This document shows positions 1 to 10,867 of a stretch of 64,000 bases of DNA, one piece after another. Numbering within the stretch: the stretch's first letter is position 1; each line of letters starts with the position of its first letter. Below the pieces are notes generated by a model, which was not told where the DNA came from, made no database searches, and worked only from the letters and a program-made list of their open reading frames with translations. The stretch is from Diabrotica undecimpunctata. Lineage: Eukaryota > Arthropoda > Insecta > Coleoptera > Chrysomelidae. Both the position numbers and the translations under genes were made by a program. The stretch spans positions 131,959,151-132,023,150 of the forward strand of contig NC_092806.1 of assembly GCF_040954645.1 (NCBI RefSeq), in the 5' to 3' direction.

Positions 1-111
1 TGGGGTCAGGTTCGATTCGTTTCCAAAAATAACTGAAAACGCATTTAGAAAGTTTTTATTTAAGAAACTATTTTAATGCAAATCATATGAAACATCATGG
101 GGTACACATTA

Positions 112-859
112 TTAGTCTAATATATTAGCAGTATTTATAGCTTCCAGCAGAATACTAGATGCAGCCAAACTTGTTTCCTGTTCTGTTTGTGAATCTGTGA
201 GTGGTATATCCTGTGTTTGTTGTGGGATGTATTGTGATGAAGATGGTAATGCATATTGTGGCGAGCGTAGTTCAGGTACTGTTTGAGATTCTGTCACTTG
301 TGGTATGTATTGTGGTGAAGGGGACGATACATATTGTGGTGATAGTAGTTGATTGTAGTGTGATGTGAGTGATGATGTGTCATCTGGTGATGAAAGAGGT
401 GGATGTATGGGAAAACTGGAACTTGATGAATGTGTTGAAATTGAAGTCATTTGTCCAGAATGTCCAGTAGCAGGATAGTCATATTTTCCGATACTTGCTT
501 GAAACAAAATATTTGATATTCATGCTCCACCACATTTTGAGCATAACTTGATTTTAAAGCTTCCATTTTCATTGCAACATGCTCCCCAAAGGCACTGTAT
601 TTATGGCGATTTTTCTTAGCTTGAAGTTCTTTCAATACGTTGTAAGCTTCCTCTTGCCTTTGGTCACCAGTTGAAACCTTCCTTTTTGAATATTAATTTT
701 TTTCTCAATACAAGGCGCTGTCGACGGACCTGGTTGTGAATTCGGTGGTTCTGAATCCGATGATGGTGGGACTATTGTATTACTTGTATTTCCCTCATTT
801 GGTAACAGATTTTGATTTTGGGAGATTTCTGCCTCAACTTCTTCCGACCCAGAACCCAA
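112..859 (-). pseudogene. C-terminal part of a Harbinger-type MADF/BESS accessory protein, frameshifted
   Basis: Three adjoining minus-strand frames (859-632, 635-447, 507-112) read as one protein. It starts with an acidic Ser/Pro-rich linker, then a Lys-rich patch (KGKRKL), then a helical block with FGEHVAMKMEAL, and ends in a Ser/Gln/Pro-rich low-complexity tail. FGE-VAMKL followed by an INNILF-like helix is typical of the C-terminal half of the MADF DNA-binding partner encoded by PIF/Harbinger transposons. The reading frame changes twice, near 635 and near 510, so this copy cannot make the full protein. The gene's MADF half is probably the exon at 1919-2272 on the same strand, but a transposase on the opposite strand lies between them and no splice acceptor is visible just upstream of 859. 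Family call fairly sure; link to the 5' exon inferred. Confidence 0.6.
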
Positions 860-878
860 AAAATATATTTTTTTATAG

Positions 879-1700
879 ATGCCTGGAACTGCTGAAGAGT
901 GGAAAGTAGTGGAAACACAGTTTAATAATCTATGGAATTTTCCACAATGTACAGGAGTTATGGACGGAAAACATATTATGATTCAATCACCAGAACACAG
1001 TGGAAGCGATTACTTTAATTACAAATCGTTTTTTGGCATTGTGCTTTTTATTGTTGCTAATGCAAATTACGAAGTGTTGTATATGAATGTTGGCTGCCAG
1101 GGACGCATATCGGATGGTGATGTTTACGAAAATACCCAGTTCAAAAGAATGTTGTCCGAATGTAAACTTAATCTACCTAATAATGAAAAGCTTCCTGGTA
1201 GAGCCATCGCTGTTCCTTAGGTTTTTCTGGGTGACGATGCTTTTCCATTGTCACCAAATTTGATGAAACCTTATCCAGGTCCCCAAGAAAAAGGATCACC
1301 GGAAAGAATATTTAATTATAGACTATCAAGAGCGCGAAGGGTATCAGAGAATGTGTTCGGAATAGTATCTGCACGATTTCGAGTTTTCAGAAAAATAATG
1401 TTACTTGAACCAACGAAAGCGGAGACAATTGTGACTGCTTGTATTTGTTTACATAATTATTTAAGAAAAAAAAAATCAAGGACCACCTACACTTCACCTG
1501 GAACTTTCGATTCTGAAGACAAAGACAGTGGTAATATTATTTCTGGAGCTTGGAGGAACGAGATGCAAAACAATATGCCATTCCATAGTTTCGATAAGAG
1601 AGCTCCGAAATCAAGTAGTGCTGCGAAAGATGTGAGACAAGAATTTGCAGAGTTTTTTATGACCGAACAAGGGAACATTCCTTGGCAAAATGACTATTAA
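879..1700 (+). pseudogene. PIF/Harbinger DDE transposase, 3' part, one in-frame stop
   Basis: One frame holds most of a DDE_Tnp_4 transposase, the nuclease that cuts and pastes PIF/Harbinger elements. The three acidic residues are all in place: D in GVMDGKH near the start, D in LGDDAFPL just after the stop, and E in RRVSENVFG about residue 160. A single TAG at 1218-1220, where the family has tyrosine in its LPYVF motif, interrupts an otherwise open frame. The N-terminal helix-turn-helix region is missing. The sequence upstream of the first codon ends TTTTTTTATAG, which would serve as a splice acceptor, so earlier exons may have been lost or lie outside the window. The C-terminal ~50 residues are hydrophilic and end at TAA 1698-1700. 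Recently silenced copy. Confidence 0.8.
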
Positions 1701-1918
1701 CAAATTATATAAAGTAACGAAACAAACAGCAAGAAAATTAATTAATGCATTAATAATATTAATTTTATGAAGTTATTTTATTTTTTTTAAGTTAGAAGTT
1801 AACTAACTTTCTACTAACTGCTAAATTACTAGAATATGATACGTTATGATCCTCTTTCAATCGTAGTTATTCATAGCTTATAAATCGTAAAATAAATACA
1901 ATTTTGTTGCATACTTAC

Positions 1919-2272
1919 ATGTTTTTCATTTAATCCCTTTTCAAGGCATAACTTAGGTTCATTTTTGTCTGATAAAAATATAAGTCGTTGGTACGCAAAC
2001 CACTTTGTGGTATCAGAAGTAGCTGAACCCGATTTATTTTCTTCTTTTAATTTCTTCTTCTCTCTGAAAAACTGTGCCGTCAAATTGTTTATTTTCCTTT
2101 GTATTTTAAGTTCGTGTAGCCCCATCACATCACTGATGGTTTTCCAGGCATCCTTTTTCTTATTTTTATTTTTATAATTTACCTCTTTTGTATTCCATAG
2201 TACACTTTGGGTGTGATATAAATCAATTAAGGTATCAATAAGTTCATTTGTCCACGTTTTTACTACAGACAT
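1919..2272 (-). CDS. MADF-domain first exon, Harbinger accessory protein (partial)
   Basis: The frame starts at ATG 2272-2270 and encodes a MADF domain, a Myb-like helical DNA-binding fold: W-TNELIDTLIDLY, then a Lys-rich stretch ending AWKTISDVMG, then the closing helix with KWFAYQRLIFL. About 118 residues are coding before a consensus donor (CAT then GTAAGT, intron beginning at 1918). In Harbinger elements this protein carries the transposase to the nucleus and to the element ends. No stop or frameshift is seen in the exon. Its second exon is most likely the damaged sequence at 112-859, beyond the oppositely oriented transposase. Could also be a host MADF gene captured here, but the neighbouring transposase argues for an element gene. 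Confidence 0.65.
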
Positions 2273-2440
2273 GTTTCTGTTTACAACTTATGTTTCCAAC
2301 TGAGCGACCGTCCCCACAAAGCCGTTAAAATGTCGACAACACGCGCATTCCTTTGATGTTACCGCCAAAAAGAGAAACAAGGTTCTCAACATTTGTTTGC
2401 AATTTTTGTTGGCAACATTAACATATTTCGGAAACTTTTG
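2273..2440. other. 5' flank of the Harbinger MADF gene, no TIR identified
   Basis: Upstream of the MADF start the sequence is rich in CAACA/TGTTG words (for example GTCGACAACACGCGCA and TTGTTGGCAACATTAAC), which may be subterminal repeats. The opposite end of the element would lie before position 1, so no inverted-repeat pair can be tested. Confidence 0.3.
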
Positions 2441-4790
2441 TCACCAACGCATGTTGACAACACGAAAGTTGCTAATTTGCCTTTGGTGGAGACCCGTCTT
2501 TAAATGTGCACGTTTTAGCGACATAATTTTGAATTTGAAAAAGTAAGGTCGGCAGTGTTCTAAATAACTAACCCCTGCTAAAATTCCTCCTAATAGCTTA
2601 CTTTTCCATTCTAAAAATTTGAAGTATATTTGTTGAATTTTCCCATATGATTGCACCATAGTTAAGGTGAGAGTCAAATAAATTCGTCGATTATGTATGG
2701 TTATTCCCAATGGTTCAACAGTCTCATTGTTATCTGAATGATTGTGTAAATTACTTGCTGATATAAACACATTTTGGGTTTTATGAGAGTTTTAGTTTAT
2801 TTGCAGCAAACCATGTGCTACATTTTAAATCATCATTATTTTTTCCTGATATCACGTGTGTCGTATCATCTGCGAATTGTATGGATTTGTACGAAGCTTT
2901 GAATTTAGGCAAATCGTTGATTTAAAAAATAGACAGAAGAGGTCCTAAAACCGAACAACCGAACCTTGTGGGACTCAATGTTTTACGGAGGGAAAATCGG
3001 AGAAATAACCTTTAAACTCTATCGCCTGGTGTCTGCCAGATAGATAAGAAGTTATAAGCTTAAGAGGGATACCTCTGATTTCATAGTAATTTAATTTGTG
3101 CAGCAAATTGTCATGTGAAACTTAGTCAAAAGCCTTAGACAAGTCGCAAAAAATCATTGCCATGAGATTGAAGAGTTCAAGCCCCTCAATCCCCTCGCTC
3201 ACAACATTAAATACCGCGTTCGTAGTAGAACGAGCATTTCTGAATCCATATAGTTGCTAAAGTAATTAATTGACGCAAAATAGAAATTAAACTGTTGTTT
3301 GATAACCTTTTCAATCACTTTTCTAAAAGTAGAAACAATGCTTATGGGTCTGTAATTGTTAGTTTTTGAGAAATCACCTTTTTTGTAGATAGGTAGTACT
3401 TTTGAGTATTTTAGTACTTCTGGAAGTACTCCAGTTGATAGAATTAAATTAATAAGATGAGTGAAAGATTTTAAAACTAATTGGTAAGTCTCTTTTAAAA
3501 TTTTGCGTAAACGTAATTTCGTAAACGTCCCTACTATTAGAATTACTAAGAGACTTTATTATTTCAGAGATCTGTTCTTTTACAATGGGACGAAAAAAAG
3601 GACTTGCTCGGAGAAGGATAATTTCTATAATTGAGGAGGACATTGACATTAATAGTGAGAAGAGATGTAATTATATTCACTGCAATTGTATTAAAAAATT
3701 GATTTATTTCGCCTGGAGGTAGATCAGGTTGTACCAAACTGGATCTTGTGTTATTTCTTTTGAAATTTACTATTTTTCAGCAGTCCCTAGGTTTATTATT
3801 GAAATTAGTAATAAAAATTACAGTCAGCTGACTTTTTAGCAATTTGTAATTGCCGATTATATTCAAATTTTTGTTGTTTATATACTTTGAACAAATCGGG
3901 ATCCTTAGTGGCATCTGCAATGTGTTTAATAAGAGAAAGATTAGATCTCTAAGATCTTCCATTCATTATTAAACCATTGCACGGGTGTTTTTTCAGCAGC
4001 TTGTCGTACTCTGTTCAGTGGACAATGCTCTAATTAAGTTGCTATAACTTTCGGTAACAAAGACCGTCAAAAATCAGGATCATTATTAATATCATAGAAA
4101 AATTCCATCTTTGTACTAGCTAGCGCACGTTTAAGCTTCTGTAAACCAGAAGAAGTTATAAATCGTTAAAATATTTAATTAGTGTCAACAACTTTATGTT
4201 CAGAATCAATAAATAAAAATTGAGCTCGATAGTCAGAAAAACAAGGTTCAAATACGCCCATTCTGTAAATATTTTCAGAAAAATTTGTCATATTGTTGTC
4301 GATGCAACTACTGGACTGGAATGTGATTCTAGTATAATCGTTTATAGATACTTTTAGACCAAAAGATGTTAATAGATTTGGAATATAAAAAAAGGGTCAG
4401 ATTCAATTTTAAAATTTATGTTAGAATCACCAAGTATGATCAGTTTGACTGCTTTACTAACCAAGGACTTTATGACATTCTCAATTTACCAAAAACAAGT
4501 CAAATCACCCATATCCGTCTGTATATAGTTAGAATGTATGGTTTATAGTGAAAATACATAAATTGCACAAAACACTGAACTTTGCTCTACATTACATTCA
4601 TTTAGATTAAGAGGAGGATACATAAGATTTTCTTTTACATAAGTTGCAACTCCACCTTGTTTCTTTTTTACCCTACACAAGAAATTAGTTAATGAAAAGT
4701 CGGAGATACTAATTAATTTTAAATTTTCTTCAGTTTGCCAGTGCTCCGAAAAACATTGTTGCCAAATTTTTTTCGGCATATGTAACTTAT
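2441..4790 (-). pseudogene. Decayed CR1/L2-like non-LTR retrotransposon (endonuclease and reverse transcriptase)
   Basis: Read on the minus strand, the order is that of a LINE ORF2. An AP-endonuclease piece lies at 4779-4543 (CFSEHWQ, then LCRVKKKQGGVATYV). The reverse transcriptase follows over about 3770-2441: YKKGD plus NNYRPISIV near 3390-3340, a degenerate VPQGSV block near 2985, and the intact catalytic box FADDTTHV near 2860. The C-terminal thumb region (GITIHNRRIYL) follows. Stops and frame changes occur throughout. No RNase H is seen, which with the SEHW endonuclease style favours the CR1/L2/jockey group over the I group. Ends and target duplication were not found. Old insertion; gives no product. 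Confidence 0.7.
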
Positions 4791-5417
4791 AACGTTATAA
4801 AAGTCAAATGTTTGTTATTTTTTTTAATAATTATTTAATTTTAATTTCTTTTATTCTAAAAATAGTTGGCGTCCAATTCTTCTATCAACTCTTCAATGAA
4901 CTAAATATCCTATTTAATGTTAATTTTTCATTTTCAATCTTCATTTATGTCAGTTTTATTTCATGTATTTGACTCCAGTTTGTACTATGGCACAGACAAG
5001 GAACATATAAATTTCTATGCCTTACTTCAGTCAGATAGACGTTATTTGTCAGTTGACAACTCTGCTCTGTCATGTCACATTTCAATTCTGAGGAACGAAT
5101 TCTGATTCTTTTATAAAAAGGCATGCTTGGATTGGAAATTCATTTATAATGTTAAATCTTTACATGATTTTTGTTGGTAATTTGCTGATATCTTTCTGAT
5201 GTGTGTTTTTCTAAGGGACGTTTTTGTTTAGTTAATTTAATCCTTCTTCATAAGATTAAGGTTAAAACTTATTGGTGTCCATTTTATTTTGCAGTTTAGC
5301 TGTATTCCGTGTTTTTTGTTTTTCTTTGTCAAAGTTATATTTTGTAATCTAATTAATTTTTATCATTTATCTATCTGCTTTTGATCTGCATTTTTTTATC
5401 ATGTAATATGTATATCC
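4791..5417. other. AT-rich intergenic stretch
   Basis: About 630 bp of AT-rich sequence with poly-T runs. No coding homology, repeat pair or element end was recognised. Confidence 0.5.
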
Positions 5418-5425
5418 TTACCCAC

Positions 5426-6136
5426 TAGTGATGTAACGAATATTCGCATTAGCATTCGCATTCGCGAATATTCGCATGTTTTTGCATATTCGCATTAGCA
5501 TTCGCCAAATTTGTGCGAATAGTTTGCGAATATAATTATTTATAAGAAAAAAAAAATAATTTAAAGATTTGGTGAATAAAATAAAAATCTATTCACTTCT
5601 CAGTTTTTTTATTAAGAAAACTCACTTTATTTTACAAGCTTAGAATACTATAAAATTAGAAAACAAAAAATAAATGATGCAGTGTAAACAAACAAAAACA
5701 AATTATTCTCGGAAACTTTTATTATCCAAAAGTTTTTAATTTTAGACAATCATCTTGAAAAAGTCTAAGAATTATTAAACTACAAATTAAAAATAGTCTA
5801 TGAGTTTTTATGTAAAGAGTTTAAACAAACAAACATAAACAGTTCGACTTCAGTTAGATAAGTTCAGATACATTTATTAATTCAAGCAATTTTCGGAACA
5901 AGATATATATTATTATGTACACTACACTGTAATGTAATACAGTACATGATTTGTATAGTTGTTCTGAAAATTGCTGAATTACTAAATTTATCTGAACTTA
6001 TATATTAACTACTCACCTCACGCAAATGAGACTGCCGGCAGTGCCGGAGACAATTAAAATTGCCAAATTAAAACAAAACTGAACATTCGCATTTGCATTA
6101 GCGAATGTTCAAAAACTGACATTCGTTATATCCCTA
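5426..6136. mobile_element. Non-autonomous hAT-type MITE, 711 bp, TSD TTACCCAC
   Basis: The left end begins TAGTGATGTAACGAAT and the right end, read in reverse complement, begins TAGGGATATAACGAAT: 14 of the first 16 bases agree. The 8-bp direct repeat TTACCCAC lies immediately outside both ends (5418-5425 and 6137-6144). An 8-bp duplication with a TA(G) start fits the hAT superfamily. The first ~100 bp are packed with the words ATTCGCATTAGCATTCGC and GCGAATATTCG, and the last ~70 bp hold GCATTTGCATTAGCGAATG; these are likely transposase-binding subterminal repeats. There is no coding frame, so the element would need a transposase from elsewhere. The perfect target duplication suggests a fairly young insertion. 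Confidence 0.88.
5858..6002. repeat. Internal inverted repeat (hairpin) within the hAT MITE
   Basis: ATAAGTTCAGATA...CAATTTTCGGAACAA on the left is mirrored by TTGTTCTGAAAATTG...TTATCTGAACTTAT on the right. The arms are about 45 bp with a few mismatches, around a ~55-bp AT-rich loop. The transcript would fold into a long stem. Confidence 0.6.
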
Positions 6137-6144
6137 TTACCCAC

Positions 6145-7017
6145 CCTCAATGAAGCTGCCTGAGTAACGTGGTCTCTAAAGTATTGTGAACGAAAAGCAT
6201 TTATTATCAACTTGATACAACTTGATCAACTCGATTGTATGCTTTAAGAGTGTCAAGCAGGCGCATATCAAAAGAGAAATTACCGCTTCAAAGTTTGTAT
6301 TCATGATGAGTGATGGTTATAGTTTATCTAGCTAGTTATTCTCCGTTCATAAATTGTTGAGAGCACGAAATGTGCCTCAAACTCATAAAACGGTCGTAAA
6401 CCATAGGCGTTATAGAGGTGTTTATTCATTAAATAATAATATAATATTTTTTAATACTGTTATATATATAATATTAATAATATTTTAATACTAATATATT
6501 TAGCAAAAAAACAATTAAAACTTTCACGGCTAATGTTATGTAATTATATTATATTAATAAAAATAAGAATTTAACCATTAACAATTTTGTAAATAAGAAT
6601 ACCTTATCTCTTTGGATATTTCAATACTAATCTTCGCGTTTAATCACTTTACTAGAAAACCTGGAATTCATATCCGAAGGTACTATTCGTTGCAAGATAA
6701 TTAGGATGGAATTCCCCAGATTTTTAATAATATAATGGGTATGCTTTGGCCACGTGCCTCGTTTGTTCAGTTTATATTCGAAACTTAACTTAAAAGGCTT
6801 AAAAAAGTTATTACGAACGAAAACAATTTTTTTGTTTAGTACGTTTTTGATCGCATGTAATTTACGGCTCGTCGGTGTGTCCGCGTCTACGGCAGTAATT
6901 AGCGTCTCGAATATTTCTTTTGCGAATTATATGCAGTGCGTGAGTGATTTTTTATTCCATATACCTACGAACATATACGTACCTTTCGCTCGTGCTCGTT
7001 TTGTTGGATTGTTTGTG
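6145..7017. other. Non-coding flank, including upstream region of the DD82E transposase
   Basis: No gene recognised from 6145 to about 6700. From about 6750 a frame is open in phase with the transposase start but shows no domain; it may be 5' leader of the element. No inverted repeat matching the 3' side was found. Confidence 0.4.
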
Positions 7018-8421
7018 ATGGCTTCATCATCAACATCATCAAGTTTTACACCGGTACTGTTGCGTACAGTCAGTAAGTCTGTCTATTCACCAAGAGAACA
7101 TTGTCCTGAATGTTCACGATGCTCTGGTTTCTCAGAATCCCACAAACACTGTTCGCAACATAGTCGAAAGTTGTGCCAACATGACTGGTGTAGGAGAGTC
7201 AACTATATATAGGTTCCTATCAGAAAGAAAAAAACACAGTATAGCTAACCCAAACACAAACGAACACTTAAAGAAAGGGAAAAAGCCTATTGAAATTGAT
7301 GAATTTGCCAAAAATGGTATTCGAAGGAAAATTCATGGATTTTTTTTCAAAAAAGAAATACCAAACCTAAACAAAATTTTACAAAAAGTTAGAGACGACC
7401 CGAATTTGCCTCATATAGGACAAACTAAATTGTGGCAAGTTTTAAAAGAATTAAATTTCCGGTGGGAGAAATCAGACCGAAAATCACTTTTGATTGACCG
7501 GGAGGAGATAATATGTTGGAGAAAAAATTATCTAAGATTCATGCGAAAATTCCGGGTTTAAGGAAGGCCCATCTTCTACCAGGATGAAACGTGGGTAAAC
7601 TCAGGTCATACTCTAAAAAAAATTGGTCAGATAAAAATATATTAAGCTCCAGGCAAGCCTTTATGGAAGGTTGGTCTACTGGTATCTCCCCACCTTCTGG
7701 TAAAGGCAGTAGAATAATAATTTCTCACATTGGCAGTGAAAAAGGATTTGTTAAGCATGATTTGTTGGAATTTCAGTCCAAAAGCACAAAAGACTATCAC
7801 GAGGAGATGACAGCTGATGTTTTCGAAGAGTATTTTGAGCAGATGATTGAACACATACCACCAAATTCAATTATGGTATTAGATATTGCACCTTATTATT
7901 CACGACTAGTAGAAAGACTTCCAACGACTGCGTGGAAGAAACAGGATATTCTTGACTGGCTGCGGAATAAGTATTTGCCTTACGAAGATAGAATGGTAAA
8001 AGCAGAACTTCTAAAAATTGCCCGGCAACACAAATCTAAGTTCAAGGAATACGTAGTTGACAAAATGGCGGAAAGGCGAAACATTACAGTCCTTAGACTT
8101 CCACCCTACCACTGCGAAATAAATCCAATTGAACTCATTTGGGCACAAATGAAAAGTTATGTTGCTAGAAAAAATACGTTATATAAAATACAAGCTGTAC
8201 GTGAATTGTTTTACGAGTCTTTACAACATATTACAGAACAAAACTGGAAAGATGCAGTAAGGCATGTAATAGAAGAAGAACAAAAAATGTGGGATCTTGA
8301 TAACATAATTGATGCGACCGTAGAGACACAACCGCTCATTATTAACCCTCAAGATGACCCGATTCCGAAGTTGATCCTATTTATTTTGAATTTGAATAGT
8401 TTTCTAATCGTAATTATATAA
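7018..8421 (+). pseudogene. Tc1/mariner-superfamily transposase with D-D-82-E spacing, broken
   Basis: The protein begins MASSSTSSSF at 7018. It shifts frame near 7097, continues through an N-terminal helix-turn-helix (VGESTIYRFLSERKK, about 7184-7230), meets a TAA at 7559-7561, and shifts again in the A-run near 7615-7622. It then reads to 8421. The DDE_3 catalytic motifs are visible: D in YQDETWVNSG (7583), D in MVLDIAPYYS (about 7882), E in CEINPIELIW (8131). Counting from the second D to the E gives 82 intervening residues, far from the 34 of Tc1 or mariner but equal to the spacing reported for the DD82E (Sailor) group. The extra residues form a Lys/Arg-rich insertion. The long open stretch after the last shift suggests recent decay. 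Element ends were not found. Confidence 0.8.
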
Positions 8422-8456
8422 GGTAAGTAATAATAGTTGTAATCGTAAGGTATTAA

Positions 8457-8853
8457 TGGGGAAAGGCGCAAAATGTCGCCTGTCAAACTGTTCAATGTGT
8501 TTTAAATATATCCATTTTTTTTCAAATCCTGAGAAAACTAAACAGCATTTTTGAAAAATTTAAAGGCAGAATGAAATATTTTTTAGAATAAATAATAAGT
8601 TTCTTTTGCATGCAATATTTTCAATTAAAAATTATACTATATTTTCTCTTTTATTTTCACCCCTGTTACATAACATATTAAAATAAACATTGTAGAAGTT
8701 TTCAGGGACTTTCTGCCCTGAGTAATAATGTAATCTTTCAGTCTGCGTTTAAATTTTTCAAAAATATTTATTAGTTTTCTCCGGATTCGAAAATAATGGA
8801 TACATTTAAAACACATTGGAAATTTTGCCAGGCGACATTTGGCGCATTTTTCC
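8457..8853. mobile_element. TTAA-flanked fold-back element (MITE), 397 bp
   Basis: Two arms of about 130-150 bp are inverted copies of each other. The left arm holds GGCGCAAAATGTCGCCTG and GTGTTTTAAATATATCCATT; the right arm in reverse complement holds GCGCCAAATGTCGCCTGG and GTGTTTTAAATGTATCCATT. Both ends are bordered by TTAA (8453-8456 and 8854-8857), as for piggyBac- or Kolobok-mobilised MITEs. The outermost bases agree imperfectly, so exact ends may differ by a few bases. No coding frame. It lies 35 bp past the DD82E transposase; whether it is that element's 3' end or a separate insertion is open. Confidence 0.65.
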
Positions 8854-8857
8854 TTAA

Positions 8858-10479
8858 TTAAATAAATGTATCTTTTACAAATGGCAAGAAACTTTTTATT
8901 TTTGAATAAAATAAATAAGTTTTATTAAAAAATACAATTTACATAAGTACAATTTAAAAAATATATTTATTTAGTTCAAATAAATGTTTCAATCATATAC
9001 TCTACGACACTGGTCGTTCATCTCTAACCATTCAAAATACCCCCGTAATAGGATTATAAGGTATTGTATTCCTTCAGATATAAGGTGGGTTAGTCGAAAA
9101 CGTCTTAAACCGTTAGTTTTAGGTTGGTTTTTACTATTATGTAGTATTACTTATCTTCTCTGTATTTTAGTTTTCTAATTAGGGTTAAACTTGTAGTGAG
9201 CTATCAACAAATTGTGAACCGACTGTAGTTAGTTACTAGCTGTTCCTATGCAAAAAAAAACAAATCTTTCTTAAGCTTTACAAATTAGTCAAAATGTAAA
9301 AATATACTTGGCAATTATTATATGCTGTCAAAGTTTAGTCTTCACATGTGCCAATTCTGACGGGAAGCAAAGCTATACACTTGCTACATCTCTTTGATAA
9401 TCAGTTGTAACACTACGTGGGTGACTGGGGTGTCTCAGTGTAAAAATAAAGACAAGACAAAGTCAAATATAAATATATAAAAAACTACAACAAGAAATCT
9501 TAGCGGATAGCTTTAGTTAAATATCTTGCCTTGCCGTGAGGTTCTAGAAAAGTGATTATTTAAAAAAAGAGCAATGATCGACCTCCATACTATAATGTCA
9601 CACCAGATGCTTACTGTCCTCTATCTAAACCATTTGTACAAGCTTTCCAGGCGTTATAAAACAAAATTATTTCCTTTGACAAATTGATGCAAACCTGTAT
9701 TATATCTTTTTACAGTGTCAATAATAGCTCTAACGTTAAAATAGTTTACCTTCAGCCATTACTCTTAACATAAATATACAAGAGAAATAAATTAAAAGCC
9801 TTCCTAATTTCATATTTAAATATAGAATATTAATTGGAATGTATTTTAACTGCTGGAACTCATGCAGACCGAGGAAAATTTATCATCGATATGTCATTTC
9901 TTCTATTCAGTAGTGCAACTCTGTATCATTACCAGCAAGGAAAATACCTCCTATTTCACTCATTGCAAACAGTAATAAAAATCATTCTGGTTGATTTCTC
10001 GCTCTTGGTATTGAATAATTATGTCGATAGTACTTAACTAATTATTTTATATGATAATATCGTTGCTGGCCATCCATAATTTCGCTATATGACAGCCTAC
10101 TCAACAGTAATTGAACTGGAACTACGGCGTGACCGTCCATATATCGTTTATATATTGTACGTGCTTCCGTTATTATCGTTATTTTGAATTATTATGGTTG
10201 AATTGATAATTTGCCTCATTCACAGTATATTCTAACTTGTTCCCTACTTAAAATTAATGTTACTTCAGTTGAAAATAAACAGAAAACGGTAATATTATTT
10301 TATTATATCTTTGATCCATAATCGGAAATAGTTTCGTAGTTTATGAATATAAACTATGACGCCCAAATAAACTACTGTAGACAATAAAGATTTGTTATCA
10401 GTACCTAAAAATTGCCAATAATAACACTCTTTGCCTTCAACACGACAACGAAATAAAGGAATTAGGCATGAAAATCAAG
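8858..10479. other. AT-rich non-coding stretch
   Basis: About 1.6 kb without recognisable coding sequence. Frames of 60-67 codons near 8990 and 9840 show no motif or composition bias. No repeat pair was seen. Confidence 0.5.
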
Positions 10480-10579
10480 TAAGGCCCTGATGTATTATAA
10501 TCTTAACATTTTTCAACTTACACAAAACAATTGTGGAAGCAATTACATTTTAATTAAATTAAATTTAACAATATATTTA

Positions 10580-10857
10580 TTTACAATTATGTTATACCTA
10601 CCAGATTTAACTCCTATAAGGGCTCCTTTTTCGCCATATATTTATCATTATGTAGTAAATACGTATCAAAGTTTCTCACGTGGAATACTTTAAAATCGTG
10701 GTATTACAGTAATCACTTTCCTATCTGCATATCACAAAATGAAATTCAATCTCCCAATTTTCCAATCTATCAATTCTAGAAATTAAGGACTGCAAACTGG
10801 TCGTCTTATCAAGTAAACATTGAAAAGAAAATTAAAAACTTTTAATTAAGTGATGAT
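10580..10857 (+). pseudogene. AP-endonuclease C-terminal segment of the split I-clade LINE
   Basis: One frame shows PTRFNSYKGSFFAIYLSLC, then SNHFPICIS (the family's SDHFPI box with D changed to N), then NWSSYQVNIEKKIKNF. These are the last conserved blocks of an APE-type endonuclease, which nicks the target for reverse transcription. There are stops at about 10778 and 10848. The frame continues across the RTE insertion into the linker beyond 12666. Confidence 0.6.
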
Positions 10858-10867
10858 ATAAACTCTA

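Noticed and set aside
1..25. GGTTCGATTC at the window start resembling a tRNA/SINE B box
   Set aside because: No A box can be tested because it would lie before position 1, and nothing downstream looks like a SINE body or tail.
7642..7854. Minus-strand open frame of 70 codons opposite the DD82E transposase
   Set aside because: It is the mirror of a well-supported coding region and has no motif of its own.
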